From Zonotrichia leucophrys gambelii (Eukaryota > Chordata > Aves > Passeriformes > Passerellidae): 64,000 nt of DNA. The stretch's first letter is position 1; every line of letters begins with the position of its first letter. This document shows, piece by piece, positions 46,060 to 56,882 of this stretch. A program made the translations under genes and the position numbers. A model generated the notes under the pieces. The model made no database searches, was not told the DNA's origin, and worked only from the letters and a program-made list of their open reading frames with translations. Where the stretch lies: positions 6,971,814 to 7,035,813 of the forward strand of contig NC_088193.1 of the NCBI RefSeq assembly GCF_028769735.1, in the 5' to 3' direction.

Positions 46060-46360
46060 GGCCCGGGCTGCCCACCATGCCCTCCGGCTCAGGCTGTTTG
46101 TCTGTGTCCCTCAGTCCCGAATTGCTGCCCTCGGGAGCAGCCTGGCACAAAGGCTCATTGTGGGAGCGCCTTTCAAGCCGGGCCAGGGGGCGGCCGCGCT
46201 GCCGGCAGCGGGGAAAGGCGCTGGAAGAGACCGAAGTTGCTGTTGGACGAGGTTCAGAGGCCGGGGCTCGGCGGGAGGGAGCCGGGGGAGGAAAGCAAAC
46301 AGCGGAAAGTGCTGACTGCGACAGGCAACCCCGGCATCCCACGGCAGCACGGCCAGCCCG
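46060..46360. other. CpG-rich unique patch
   Basis: CpG-dense sequence (46170-46330: 'gggcggccgcgctgccggca'), not repetitive, wedged between two minisatellites. No core promoter motif seen. Confidence 0.5.
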
Positions 46361-46366
46361 GCAGGG

Positions 46367-46790
46367 GAATGGGCTCCAAAGGTGACCCAGTGCCTCCCAG
46401 CAGCCCTAAATTCCCATTATGGACAGGGAATGGGCACTAAAGGTGTCCCAGTGCCTCCCAGCAGCCCCAAATCTCTGTTCTGGACAGGGAATGGGTACCT
46501 AAAGTGTCCCAGTGCCTCCCAGTGCCTCCTAGCAGCCCTAAATCTCCATTCAGCAGGGGGAACGGGCACTAGAGGTGTCCCAGTGCCTCCCAGCAGCCCC
46601 AAATCTCAGTTCTGGACAGAGAGTGGGTGCCAAAAGTGTCCCAATGCCTCCAAGCAGCCCTGAATCTCTGTTCTGGAAGGGTAATAAGTACTAAAGGTGT
46701 CCCAGTGCCTTCCAGCAGCCCCAAATCTCTGTTCTGGAGAGGAGAATGGGCACTAAAGGTGTTTCAGTGGCTCCCAGCAGCCCAAATCCC
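46367..46790. repeat. 61-bp minisatellite, seven copies
   Basis: Units beginning 'gggaatgggcactaaaggtg' plus 'tcccagtgcctcccagcagc' plus 'cccaaatctctgttctggaca'. Confidence 0.95.
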
Positions 46791-46861
46791 TTTGCCTGCT
46801 GTGATGTGCTCTCTGTGCCCAGATCCAGCAGCGCGATGTGTCCAAGGGTGTGCTCACCCCA

Positions 46862-46915
46862 CAGGGAATCACAGGATAGTTTGGCTTGGGAGGGATCATG
46901 AAGATCATCCAGAAA
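46862..46915 (-). mobile_element. CR1 LINE 3' tip
   Basis: 'gaatcacaggatagtttggc' followed by 'ttgggagggatcatgaagat' and 'catcca', the reverse-complement CR1 end. Confidence 0.8.
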
Positions 46916-46919
46916 TCAT

Positions 46920-47570
46920 CACCCAGGAGGAGCCAAGCTCATCCCCTGCTGCTCAGCACCCCATCCTTCTTCTTCTCCCTTCCCTCTGCATCCCTCTGCT
47001 TGGTCCCCTTAAATTCATCCTCCTCCTCCTCCATTGCCTCCTTCCACCTCCCTGGGTTCTCAGGGATTTCCAGAGCCCTTCCCATACTTCAGCATTCAGC
47101 AATTCCTGTTCCTGTTTCCATCTCAGTGTCCCTCAAACACCAGTTTCAATGTCTCAATTGAAGACACCAACCTGAAGATGTCCCTTTTTCTCACTGGTCT
47201 CCCCTTGGAGCAGCAGCTCAGGATTCCAGCCCAGAATGCCTCTCCATCCCACAGGGATCCCTCAGGACACGGTGCCTCCTGCTCCCCTGCACTGCTGCAT
47301 GTGTGCATCCCTGGATAATCACATGCTGGAGTCTGGGAAAACCCTTCTGCCTGCTCTGGCTCTGTTCAATCCCACACCTGAGCAGCCTCACAGCAGCCAA
47401 CAGACCAGAAAAATCCTCCTCCAGGTGCAATTCCCCACACAGACTGGGAAAGACATCACTCCCAGCAAACCCCTTCCTCCCAGCTCAATTCTATCATGAA
47501 GCTCAATCATTGCATGATTCCACAAAATGATTGGACTCAAAGGTCTTGGAGCAGCCTGAATTGCAACCTG
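46920..47570. other. Intergenic, no gene seen
   Basis: Nothing recognisable. Confidence 0.5.
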
Positions 47571-47575
47571 AGTAA

Positions 47576-47645
47576 TTCCATTCTATTCTATTCTATTCTA
47601 TTCTATTCTATTCTATTCTATTCTATTCTATATTCTATATTCTAT
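47576..47645. repeat. (TTCTA)n pentamer microsatellite
   Basis: About 12 pentamer units, ending next to a CR1 tip. Confidence 0.95.
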
Positions 47646-47654
47646 TAATAATTA

Positions 47655-47700
47655 TATCTTGAAGGTCTCTTCCAACCTTGTGATTCTGTGATTCTGTGAT
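47655..47700 (+). mobile_element. CR1 LINE 3' tip
   Basis: 'ttgaaggtctcttccaacct' followed by (TGATTCTG) units. Confidence 0.8.
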
Positions 47701-48055
47701 TTGCTATAATATTATAGGATATAATATTATAGATATCACAGAATCACATATCATCATTATATTCTATGATTCCAAATTTCCATGTTTTTTTATTATATAA
47801 TTTATATAATATTTATCTATAATACTATATTCTATGATTCCAGATTCCCATTTTTATTATATATTTTTCTATAATATTTATAATATTATATTCTATTATT
47901 CCAAATACCCTTTTTAATTATATAATTTATATAATATTTATCTATAATATTATATTCTATGATTCCAAATACCCATGTTTTTATTATATAATTTATATAA
48001 TGTTTATCTATAACATTATATTCTATGATTTCAAATTCACCTGTTTTTTTATTAG
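47700..48055. repeat. AT-rich tandem repeat
   Basis: About five units of 62-68 bp containing 'ttatattctatgattccaaa', then 'cccatgtttttattatata' and 'atttatctataatatt'. May derive from a CR1 tail word, ctatgatt. Confidence 0.9.
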
Positions 48056-48249
48056 AAGTGTGGTTGCTGGATGCTGCAAAGGGGACGGGTTTTGTGGGAG
48101 CAGAGCTGTGGCTGTGATGGTTTTTCCATGGGAAAAGCTCCGGTTCCCTCCCAATCTCCACATCCCCATCCCAAATCTCACTGCAGCCGCTGGTGACATG
48201 GGGACCTTGGGGAAATGAGGGGTGGGGACAGGGCAGGGACATCGGGAGG

Positions 48250-48960
48250 GGCACATTTGCTCCGTGTGCCCCCCGGGCTTCCTCTGGGGGAGCAGGGGGC
48301 GGTTAATGGGGTTAATAATTAACGCGGGGCCGTTAATTGGCGCTTTTAATGCGTGTTTTTAGCAGGAGCGCTCCTCAGGCTGCAATCCCTGCGGGATGCG
48401 CGATTCGGGCTGCGGGGAGAGGAACCTGCGGCGTCCCTGGGTTCTGCAAGGAGGGAAAAACCCCGAGAGCTGCGGCACCTTCACCCCTCTGGGGCTTGGC
48501 TGCTCCCCCAGCAGAGCCGCCGGAAAGGAAAGGAGCGGAAAGGAGGAGAAAGGAGCAAAAAGGAGCCGCTGGATGTTGATTTTCCCGGGACAGCCGAGCG
48601 GGAGCCCCGGCGCTCCCGCTGCGATGGAGAAGCCGCGCCGGGACCAGCGAGTCCCGCCTGGAGCTCGGCGCTGCGGAGATGGATGGATGGATGGATGGAT
48701 GGATGGATGGATGGATGGATGGATGGATGGATGGATGGATGGATGGATGGAGCGGGCTGGGCGCTGGCCCGGGGCTGTCCCCGCTTCGGTTTCCATCTCC
48801 TCCGAGCTCGGAGATCGGCTCGGGAGTGCCCCGGCTGCCGTGAGGACCATCAGGATTCCCCATCCTTCGGTACCCCGGGGTGTTGTTCCCTGTTGTTATA
48901 AATGGAGAGAGTTCCTTATCCTGCATCCGCATCCCCCCGTGCCGTGTCCGCTGTTCCTCT
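48250..48960. promoter_or_regulatory. CpG-rich island with perfect HNF1-type site
   Basis: CpG-dense 0.7 kb, non-repetitive except for the (GGAT)n at 48678-48750. GTTAATAATTAAC at 48311-48323 is a perfect inverted palindrome matching the HNF1 consensus GTTAATNATTAAC, and TTAATT words follow at 48331-48336. This could be a distal enhancer or the promoter of an unannotated transcript (inference). Confidence 0.4.
48678..48750. repeat. (GGAT)18 microsatellite in the CpG island
   Basis: Pure GGAT tetramers. The same tetramer, on the other strand, forms the CATC blocks at 37.5-38.1 kb. Confidence 0.97.
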
Positions 48961-49280
48961 GGTTGCGGTGACTGTTCCAGTGTCACATTCCTGAGCAATG
49001 CTCTGACTCAGCCAATCCAGCGTCACTGCTGTCCCTTGGGAACTTCCCTTCACGCAGAATTTTATGGATCAGCATCAGCTCCCGGCCCATGGATGTCCCC
49101 AGATCCTGGATTCATTAATCACCACTTCCAGAGGCTCAGGCTCCAATCCAGCTGGGCACAGCACCGTTTTCCTCCTGCCTTGATGAGGACAAGGAAATAC
49201 CAGAGCCAGCATAAAATTCTCTGGAAAATCATCCCAACTCCTGTGCAGGCTTGGGAGCTCGAGTCTTTGTGAGTTCTTCC

Positions 49281-49700
49281 TGATGCCTTAGGGAGCTGGA
49301 ACAGAGGCTGAATGGAGTTCAGAGGAACTGGATTTTTATTGAGGTGCCTTCAAAGGCCACCCTGGCACCACCAGAGCCACAGTCCTGGCTCTGCCCAGGT
49401 GGCTCCAAGATGGAAACAAGAGAGGCCTTGGTCACGAGATCTCCCATTTTTATAAGTTTTAGTCCATTTGCATACAGGAGTTAACTGCCCAATTAATAGC
49501 TTCTGATTATGAAGTTTCCTCCTCCTTGCTTGCTTGCCCGCCCTCCTCTTCTCACGTTGTTTATGCTTTGGGCCTGAAGTTTGAAGGGATTGTCCTCAAG
49601 TCTCCAGCTGGAATGGGATTGTTTTGTCTCCACCACCCTGTGAGAAGATCCCAGTAACACTGAATATAAAGCTAAAAGCTGCACACCAAAACAGAACAGG
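49281..49700 (-). mobile_element. Probable ERV LTR, related to 7938-8460
   Basis: Left end TGATGCCTTAGGG and 'gaacagaggctgaatggagt' match the 7938 element. AATAAA (reverse strand) lies at 49335-49340 and a TATAAAAA box near 49449-49456. Right end not defined. Confidence 0.6.
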
Positions 49701-49902
49701 AAAGCTCCAAACCAGAGGTACCATTCCAACCCAGGATATTCCATAATGGATCCAAAGGTGTTTTTTTCCAGGATCTTTAGCACAGTGGTGAAGGACATGG
49801 AGAGGACCAAGGTGGATTTTTCCTCCCCATGAGCCCCAGCCTTAGGTCTCCAGGAGGAAAGAGAATTCCCAGCACAAATTCCTGCTGGTGGCCATGGGAC
49901 CT

Positions 49903-50570
49903 TGTCTTAGTTTAGAAGGACAGAAGTCTGCTAAGGAAGGCAGGAGCCGCCCTGAAATGGAGAATGTAAACCCTCCCCACCCCTCCAAATTGCTATAAAT
50001 TTTAAATTAAGGGGCTCTCAGGCAAAAATATAGGAGTAGGAAATAACAGTTCTTTAATAGGGAAGAAAATAAAAGGATAAAATAATCAATGCAGTAACTA
50101 AAACAACACTGACAGAGTCAGAACCCAACCTGACACCCTGTGGGTCAGGGTGTTGGCAGCAGTGCCATTGGAATTGTGGCTCAGCCCTCCTGCAGTGTCA
50201 GGGCTGGTTCTGCTGGAGCAGGGATCCTGTAGAGAAGGATGGATTCTTTCTCTCAAGATCCAGTGGAAGAGGCAGCTGCTGTTCCTCTGGGGAATCCAGT
50301 GGAGAAGCTGTGCTGGTGTCTCAGAACCTCTGGATTATATCCAGGTAGGAACGCTTGGCTCCTCCCCCTGGGCTCACATCTCCCAATGGGATGCTGTAGT
50401 TCTTATCAGCCATGCAGTGACATTCAATAGCTGTTATCAGCAGTGTCCCCTCCCAAGGGAGGGGTGAATGTGGTCACTCAAAGAGAGAGATAAAGCAAAC
50501 TGCCCACTTGACAAAGGTAATCTGCCATACAGATGGTAATTGAAAACACCTTGCATTGCAGTCTGGAACA
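49903..50570 (-). mobile_element. Solo ERVL-type LTR with 5-bp duplication
   Basis: 668 bp, starting TGTTCCAGAC and ending CTAAGACA on the minus strand. GACCT flanks both ends directly (49898-49902 and 50571-50575). Five bases is the usual size for ERVL (class III). It matches my memory of an abundant passerine LTR family. It lies about 350 bp past the inferred ETS1 poly(A) site, in ETS1's orientation. Confidence 0.9.
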
Positions 50571-50914
50571 GACCTGCAGGGGTGGCCATACCCATCACCC
50601 CAGATCCTGCTGAGGAAAATTCCCCTCTCAAAGCTCATTTGGACTGGTGAACCACAGATACCCCACGCTCCCAGTGAGGACTCTGGATCAAAGAGGGTTT
50701 GGGGAGCCTGGGATGTGGATCCACCATCCCAAAGTGAGAGGGAGCCGTGGGGAGCATCACCCCATCACAATGTCAGCCAGGACCTTCTTTCCCATAAAAC
50801 CCCAACTTCAATCATGGGGAAAACAGAGAAATTGCTGGATTTTCTACATTTTTTTGTTTTCCCACTTTCTGCCTCAAATCTAAAGAGGAAAGGCAAGGAA
50901 TAATCACACGGACA

Positions 50915-53900
50915 CCGAGGGTTAGGAATTATTCTTCTTTTAATTTCACATGGTTTAAAATACGATATGAAATAAGGCTACAGTATATAAAAAACTCTCC
51001 AGCAAAATGATGTGCCAGCATCAGCAATTAAAACAAAACCAATCCCCTCCTTCTCTAGGAATTCAATGGAGGAGGGATTTTATTTATTTTTTTTTTGAAT
51101 CCTTTAAAAAAAACCAAACAGGACCAGACACAACACACGGACACACACACACATCGCTACATCTCTAAGCTACCTCAGCTCAGGTTTTTTTAAAAAAGCA
51201 CCTGCTTTTTCCTTGTTTTTTTATTTTTTTTTTTAAATCTCGCTTTTAAACTTTTTTTTTCCCACTTTTAAAAAATATAAATTATATGAAAATACACGTT
51301 GGAAAATAGTCGAACAGCACAATATAACAATCTCTTTTTTTTTAACTTCTTCTAAGTTTATCAGCTTAAAAAAATGTGTAAAACCAAAATAAAACAAAAA
51401 AGACTTCCTTACTTTTGGAATTTTTTTTGTTGGTTTTTTTTTTTACTGAGGCAGTTAATTCCTGGAGATATTCCATTATAACATATATGTATACATAGAT
51501 TTATCCTTTATTTAAACCTCTTTGGAATGTAGACAACAGCTCCTGGGTGTTACACAGACCCTACCAGGGAACAGAGCACACCAAGGCATCCCAGCTTTCA
51601 CAAGGAACCAGCAATTGAATCCTAAAACCTCGGAGAAAACCCCTCCAAAAACTCAAAACTCAGAAAGTGGAGATGTTTCCTGCAGCATCTGGATCTACTG
51701 CTGCTTTCTGGGACCATTTTTTGGAGAAGGTGTTGCTTTGGGAAGACAGGAGAAAGTGAAATTTTACATTACTCTTTATTTGTTGCCCTGTTCTGTTATT
51801 TCTACCCCTGAAGGATCCCATCTGGATGGGGATGGTGGGAGTGTGGGAATGGCATGGATCTCCACTTGGACACAGCCCAGAGTCCAAGGGTTATCACATG
51901 GAGATGGAGAGGGACTGGCAGCAGGAAAGTGCTTGTGGGTTTTGTCATTATTGAGGTGGGATTATCATTATTGGGATTTTTCCCATTATTTTTGAGTTCC
52001 CAAATATCAACTGTCAAGGTCCCCTAAGCTGTTTGCAAGGCTCAGGCTCTGCCAGAGGGGCCAGGGGAACACCAACCCACATGGAAACAGCAGAGAATGA
52101 GCAGGACACAGAAAATACCCCAAAATCTCACCCAAAGCACCTGAGACATTCCAAACCAAGACAAAATGACCCCGTTTCCAACATTGTCTGCAAGGGGGAA
52201 ATCCACTCCTGCGTGGAGGAAAAGCACAGGGGGAGTCCCAGCCCTGGCAGATCTCCATCATCCCTCTCAGATCCATCCTTCTGGGCCAGCAGATGGGAAG
52301 TAACCAAATTTTCATGGACTTGAAGGAGCTCAGAGGGTCTGGGTTGAGCTTGTCCTGCTCAGCACAGCCCTCACCAAAGACCAGCAGTGAAAAGCAGAAG
52401 GAAAAAGGAACCAAAGCAAAAGAAACAAAAGAGAAATCTGCACATTTCCAGTGTATAAACAGCACCCATCTCTGGGATGGCCTCTAGAACAGGAATAAAG
52501 CAAAGGAAAATAGGAAATGATGGAGCTGATGTGTCTGGGACTGTTCACAGGCTGTGAGCTGGGAGGGCAAAGGGCTGGAGAAATGATGAGGAAACTCCAG
52601 CCAGAGGCTTCTTCCAAAAATCCAGAGCTGCTTCCCCTGGCTCACCCTTCCCTACCTTTAACCACCTCCCCAGAATCACAGGGAACACCCAGGCCCAGCT
52701 TGGAAACCTGGAATAAGCACAGTGGGGGAGGGATTTAGCCTGGTAGGGGTGTGGGGCTGTAGCCAAACCTGCAATTCCTCCTCTTGGAGGGAAATTTTAT
52801 CCCATTCCTTTTCTTTTTCAGCTGGAGCATCCAAGCAAAGCAGGAGGGATGTCCTGGGACAGGATCCATGCCAGGGGCAGGAGCTGGGATGTCTGGGAGT
52901 CCCTTTCTAAGGCTGGAAGGGGCATTGAAGTGACCATGATGGGCCAGCTCAGGGCATTTTGCAGCAGCCCTGAACATCCCAAACCCCTCTGATTGCTGCT
53001 GGGATGCTCTTTGCCAGCTCCTCCCTGTGCCCTCTGTGCCCTCACAGCTCTCCTGCTCCCTGTCCAGCTGCCCAGCTGTGGCTCAGGCTGGACCTGTCCC
53101 AGAGCCTCACCTTGGGGGTCTCATCCATGATATCCCAATTTCCCTTTTCTCCCTCCAGCTTGGCCAGGCTGCCTCCATCCTCCTCCTCCCTGCCTGCCCA
53201 AGGAGACAAGCCTGAGTTCCATTCTCAGTGGGCAGAGTCCCTTTCCTCCTTTGGGGCTCCCTTCACCTTCCTCCATCCCCTCTTCCCTCCTTTCCCTCCA
53301 TCCCACCTTTCCTTCAGACAACTCACAGCACCTGAGTGTGACACCGTCCCTTCCTGGGCCCCCTCTGCTTCCAGCCCCTGGCAGGAGCTCCCTCCTGGCC
53401 TCCCCATTTCCCTCCAACTCCACCCTCTGTAAGGCACAGCAATTCTGGGGCTGATTTTCCCTAAAATGCCCAGTTTTAGGATACAGAGGTGCTGGGTCCC
53501 TGCCCCAGAGCCCAAGGAGAGCCCAGCACCTCTGGGCATCACTTTGGGGTTGGGCTCCCCTCCAGCTCTGCTCCTGTGAGGGGGGGTTGTGCCTGAATAT
53601 TCTGGGTATTTTACACAGATTCCTGTCCTGGCACCCCATCCTTTGGGATCAGGCAGGAATCACTCCTCAGATCCTATGGAAAAGCTCTGACCCCAACTCC
53701 CAGAGCTGTCCCAGTGCCTCTGGAATGAGCTCTGTGCCCCAAGACACTCAGAGAAGGGATTTTGGTAAAGTCCAAAATGCTGCCTTTAAATGCAAACACC
53801 CGGGGGGGGGGGTGAAAGATTCCCTTGGGAGGCCAAATCTGCAGGGATCTGGCTTTGGGATTGTACTGGGGTATGGGAACAGCCTCTGACCCTCCAGGTC

Positions 53901-55312
53901 CCACCATTGCCCCCAGGGTGGTGGGACCTTGTCCTCAGCCTGCCCAGAGCACCCCAGGGACAGCAGGAGTGACCCCTCCAGAGAGAACCAGCTGCAGGAA
54001 GGGTCTGGGGGCCAGAGGGAGCAGCTGCCCTGGCCTGGTCCCACAGCCACCCCTGGTGACATCGTGCCCCGTGCCACCCTCACCCTGACAGCAGCAGCCC
54101 AAGAGCCATAATGAGCCCATTTGCAGGGGCAATTTCTTTTCTGCTGTGCCCACACACGGCCATAAAGACAGAGCTGTTTGAAACAGGAAGGAAAAAGCAT
54201 TTCCCTTGGGTTTTGAACTTTTTCCTGATTTTTCCCCTCAATTAACTTGCACATTTTCCATTCACCACATTGAAAACATGGGAATTTCTCTCCTTTCCCC
54301 CTCCCCCCCAAAAAAATGTCTGTAAGCACCAAAGTGTTCCTTGAGCAAAAGAAGTGATTTGAAAAATACCAAAAGACATTTTCCATGGAAATTTTGAGAG
54401 GATTTGTGCAGCCAGACATTAAAAAAAAAGCAGGGATTTCAACCAGCATTATCAGCACAGCATGTGGGCTGGAAACAGGAGTGGAACCCCCAGCCAGCAT
54501 CAACAGGAGCCACTTTGGAGTTCATTTTCCTTCCCATCCCAGTCCCAGCATTTCAATTCTCCAGTGGGGTCTACATAAACTAATTCCTCTTTTTCATCCC
54601 TGGGATAAAACTCTCTGCTGGCAGAACAGAAACAAACACACACAATATTGCAATACTGAGACCATCTTAGAGCTTAAGACTATTTAGAAAAAAAAAAAAA
54701 AACAAATACTGGCACAAAATTTAATAAAATAAAACTTTAAAAAAAAAAAAAAGTCTTGATCCCTCCTAGGAAAAATTCTCTCTTGTAGAAAAGAGGACAA
54801 TGGACAGAAAGGTGATGGAACAAGAACAGCAGTTCTTGGTCTTTTCCTATATTGCCCCTCCCCAAAGCAAGAATATTCACCCATTTTGGTTTTCCAAAAG
54901 AAAAAAGTTTAAAATTCCTCAAATCCTCAGGAATATTGTCATTCCTGACCTGTCAGTTTGTGTGTGAGCGACCAAAGGGATCCATTCCATCGCAATATTT
55001 TTCTAAACAGCCAAGGGTGGGGAGGGGATTGTTGGTTTTTTTAAGTGAGCTACATTTTCCTGGCTTTCTCAAAACTCAGAATTTTCCCCCAGAAAAGCCT
55101 GTCTTGAAACTTTCAGGAAATCAACAAAAAGCCCATCCTTCCCTAAAGTTTTCCTCTTCCTCCCCCCTCTCCCCCGACATCCTCAAAGCCTCGAATCTGA
55201 GCGGCCCTCGGAAAAAAAACGAGCAGAAGAACAGCGAAAATCAATAAAAACAGAACCGCCACACAAGTCCCGCGGCCGTCCCTGTGGGGACAGCGCCGTG
55301 CCCGTGTCCCTG
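50915..55312 (-). other. ETS1: ETS1 3' untranslated region (inferred extent)
   Basis: About 4.4 kb between the ETS1 stop codon and a distal poly(A) signal. I see no CR1 or LTR in it, unlike the sequence on either side, which suggests constraint. The distal 0.6 kb (50940-51520) is rich in A/T homopolymers and includes a TG-rich stretch at 51130-51155. The last 100 nt, read on the minus strand, resemble my memory of the mammalian ETS1 3' end (inference, not checked). A possible proximal signal, ATTAAA, lies at 54720-54725 beside A/T runs. Long 3' UTRs are usual for ETS1. The exact cleavage point and splicing pattern cannot be read from sequence alone. Confidence 0.7.
50939..50944 (-). terminator. 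ETS1: Distal poly(A) signal ATTAAA of ETS1
   Basis: On the reverse strand this reads ATTAAA, followed about 10-25 nt later by AT-rich then GT-containing sequence (50905-50930). Cleavage would fall near 50915-50928. An alternative AATAAA pair occurs upstream near 51070-51080 inside an A-rich run. Confidence 0.6.
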
Positions 55313-55528
55313 TCACTCATCAGCGTCAGGTTTGACGTCGAGCATGGCGTGCAGCTCCTCGGGGGTGTAGCCCAGCAGGCTCTGCAGGTCGCACACGAAG
55401 CGGTACACGTAGCGCTTCCCCGCCGTCTTGTGGATGATGTTCTTGTCGTAGTAATAGCGCAGCCCACGGCTCAGCTTCTCGTAGTTCATCTTGGGCTTGT
55501 TTTTCCTCTTGCCCCATCGCCGGGCCAC
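55313..55528 (-). CDS. ETS1: ETS1 terminal coding exon (second half of ETS domain and C-terminus)
   Basis: This last coding exon encodes 71 residues and a TGA stop at 55313-55315. It carries the second part of the winged helix-turn-helix ETS domain: the third conserved Trp (human W375), then recognition helix 3 with the [11 protein letters not shown] motif, whose two arginines (human R391 and R394) contact the GGA core. The beta-hairpin wing and helices 4 and 5 follow, ending in DVKPDADE. That ending marks ETS1; ETS2 ends differently. The acceptor is a CAG at 55529-55531 on the reverse strand, with a pyrimidine-rich tract and a CTGAC branch-like site at 55557-55561. The exon begins in phase 0 with the Val codon after Asp-Glu of the previous exon. 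ETS1 is a nuclear transcription activator of lymphoid and endothelial genes. Helices 4-5 are part of its autoinhibitory module (known for the family). No frameshift or missing key residue is visible. Confidence 0.97.
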   Translation of the reverse strand: MARRWGKRKNKPKMNYEKLSRGLRYYYDKNIIHKTAGKRYVYRFVCDLQSLLGYTPEELHAMLDVKPDADE

Positions 55529-55783
55529 CTGCAGGCAGCAGGGATGGGGAGGAAAGGTCAGCCTGGCTGTGGGGGTGTTCCCTTCCCAACAGGAAGGGGG
55601 AGGATTTCCACAGAATTCCTCACCATTAAGAACTGATGCTTGGGAAAACCAACCTCTGTGCAGTGGCAGAACATGGCAGAGCACCCCATGAGGATTTATC
55701 TGGGTAATCTTGTGTGCTACCTCAGATATTTCCTCATATCCCAAGTCCTTCACCCCTTTCCCAAGGTTCCTCCTTTGCCTTCT

Positions 55784-56110
55784 TGTAGGGGATAGAACAT
55801 AAGTAGTATAGAAAGTAATCTTACCCCCTAAAGAGTTACAGCTGAGCCAATTATTAAGGATTAGAAGCAGGCCTGATGTTAACAGGCTGCAGCTGTAGCC
55901 AATAAGAAGAGAGTTGTAAAAGAGTGGATTGGTTGGTTGAGGAGACCTGGAGGCAGTTGGGTACTGTGAGGACAAGGAAGAGTCAATGCCTAGAGGAGCT
56001 GCCTATGAGAAACATCAAGGAGGTACAAAACTCTGGCACTATGGAACCCTTGCAGTGTAATGACAACAGAAGTCTTGCACTATAATGACAACACCTTCTG
56101 CCAGTTCTAA
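55784..56110 (+). mobile_element. ERV LTR fragment (U3 part) in ETS1 intron
   Basis: This stretch aligns by eye with the reverse complement of about 15220-15530. Both have a TGTAGGGG start, a shared ATAGAA...AGTAATCTTA block, an A/T-rich TATA-like segment, and a GAAGAGTCA...GAGAAACA block. It lacks the R/U5 part seen in the 15-kb copy, so it is truncated. It lies antisense to ETS1. Confidence 0.7.
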
Positions 56111-56173
56111 ACCAGATGACACCAACATGCAGTGGCCCAGTGCCAGTCACTTCTGCTCTTAGGCAGGCTCCAG

Positions 56174-56520
56174 TCACTCATGGAATTATTTAGGTTGGAA
56201 AAGGCCTCTGAGATCATGGAGTCCAACCATCCCCCAGCATTGATCCACATCCCCAGGTGCCACATCCACAGAGCTTTTAAATCTCTCCAGGGTGGGGATT
56301 CTATGTGCAGCAGCTGTGCCAGGGCTGGACAGCCCTTTCCATGAAGAAATGTTCCCTAATATCCAACCTGAACCTCCCCTAGTGCAACTTGAGGCCGCTT
56401 CCTCTTGTTCTGTCACTGGTACTTGGCAGAAGAGACCAACCCCCAGCTTCCAGTCAGGGGAGGGGACAAAGGTCCCACCTGCTCACCCCTCACCTGTACC
56501 CAGCCTATCTGAAGAGCTTT
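56174..56520 (-). mobile_element. CR1 LINE 3' fragment in ETS1 intron
   Basis: Contains the reverse complement of the conserved CR1 3' end (ggttggaaaaggcctctgag, then gtccaacc). Typical upstream CR1 blocks follow: a tccagggtggggattc-like block, ggctggacagcc-like text, and 'cctaatatccaacctgaacc'. It is a 5'-truncated copy in the same orientation as ETS1. Confidence 0.9.
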
Positions 56521-56763
56521 GCCACTGTTCCTCTTCCTAAGGTGTTCCATTTACTTCCCACCAACTTTGGGCACAAACCCTGCTTCCAAAGGGTGACTGC
56601 GTCCCAATTTTCAACAAACTTTCAGTTGGACTCTGATTCCTTGGTTGCCCATGACATACCCAAGATCAGAACAAAGTGGCTGCCCAAAGGGAGGAGGACA
56701 GGCTTATCCACCCCAATATTTCTGAGGAATTTGGGTTGTGCACTTAATTCCAGGGCATTTTAC

Positions 56764-56882
56764 CTCGTCTGGGTCTGAAAGTTTGAATTCCCAGCCATCG
56801 CCCGTCCAGCTGATGAAGGATTGACAGGACTTGTCAGTGAGCAGTTCCAGCAGGAATTGCCACAGCTGGATGGGTCCACTGC
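56764..56882 (-). CDS. ETS1: ETS1 penultimate coding exon (first half of ETS domain)
   Basis: This 119-nt exon contributes two bases of a split Gly codon and 39 full codons, from SGPIQLWQF to SDPDE. It holds helices 1 and 2 and the first strands of the ETS domain, including two of the three signature tryptophans (human W338 and W356) and the redox-sensitive Cys350. The acceptor is TTTCTAG before 56882 and the donor is GTAAAA from 56763. Both are canonical on the reverse strand and the reading phases match the terminal exon exactly. Together the two exons give an unbroken ETS domain. The exon before it, which in human encodes inhibitory helices HI-1 and HI-2 and ends in a Gly codon's first base, was not found between here and 64000. 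The gene is therefore partial in this window. Confidence 0.97.

Larger units (their letters stand above)
55529..56763 (-). other. ETS1: ETS1 last intron, invaded by an LTR fragment and a CR1
   Basis: This 1235-bp phase-0 intron separates the two ETS-domain exons. It has a GTAAAA donor and a CAG acceptor on the reverse strand. About half of it is transposon-derived (LTR fragment 55784-56110, CR1 56174-56520). The rest is not recognisable. Confidence 0.95.

Noticed and set aside
44630..46440. Long plus-strand frames of 273-306 codons
   Set aside because: Minisatellite artefacts with a higher-order period; the peptide repeats have no family resemblance.
55778..56099. Apparent 6-bp target-site duplication CCTTCT around a 310-bp LTR in the ETS1 intron
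   Set aside because: The homologous LTR at 15 kb continues past both points (it also has a CTTCT before TGTAGGGG and 'acaacacttctgct' at the other side), so both hexamers belong to the element and the match is coincidence.
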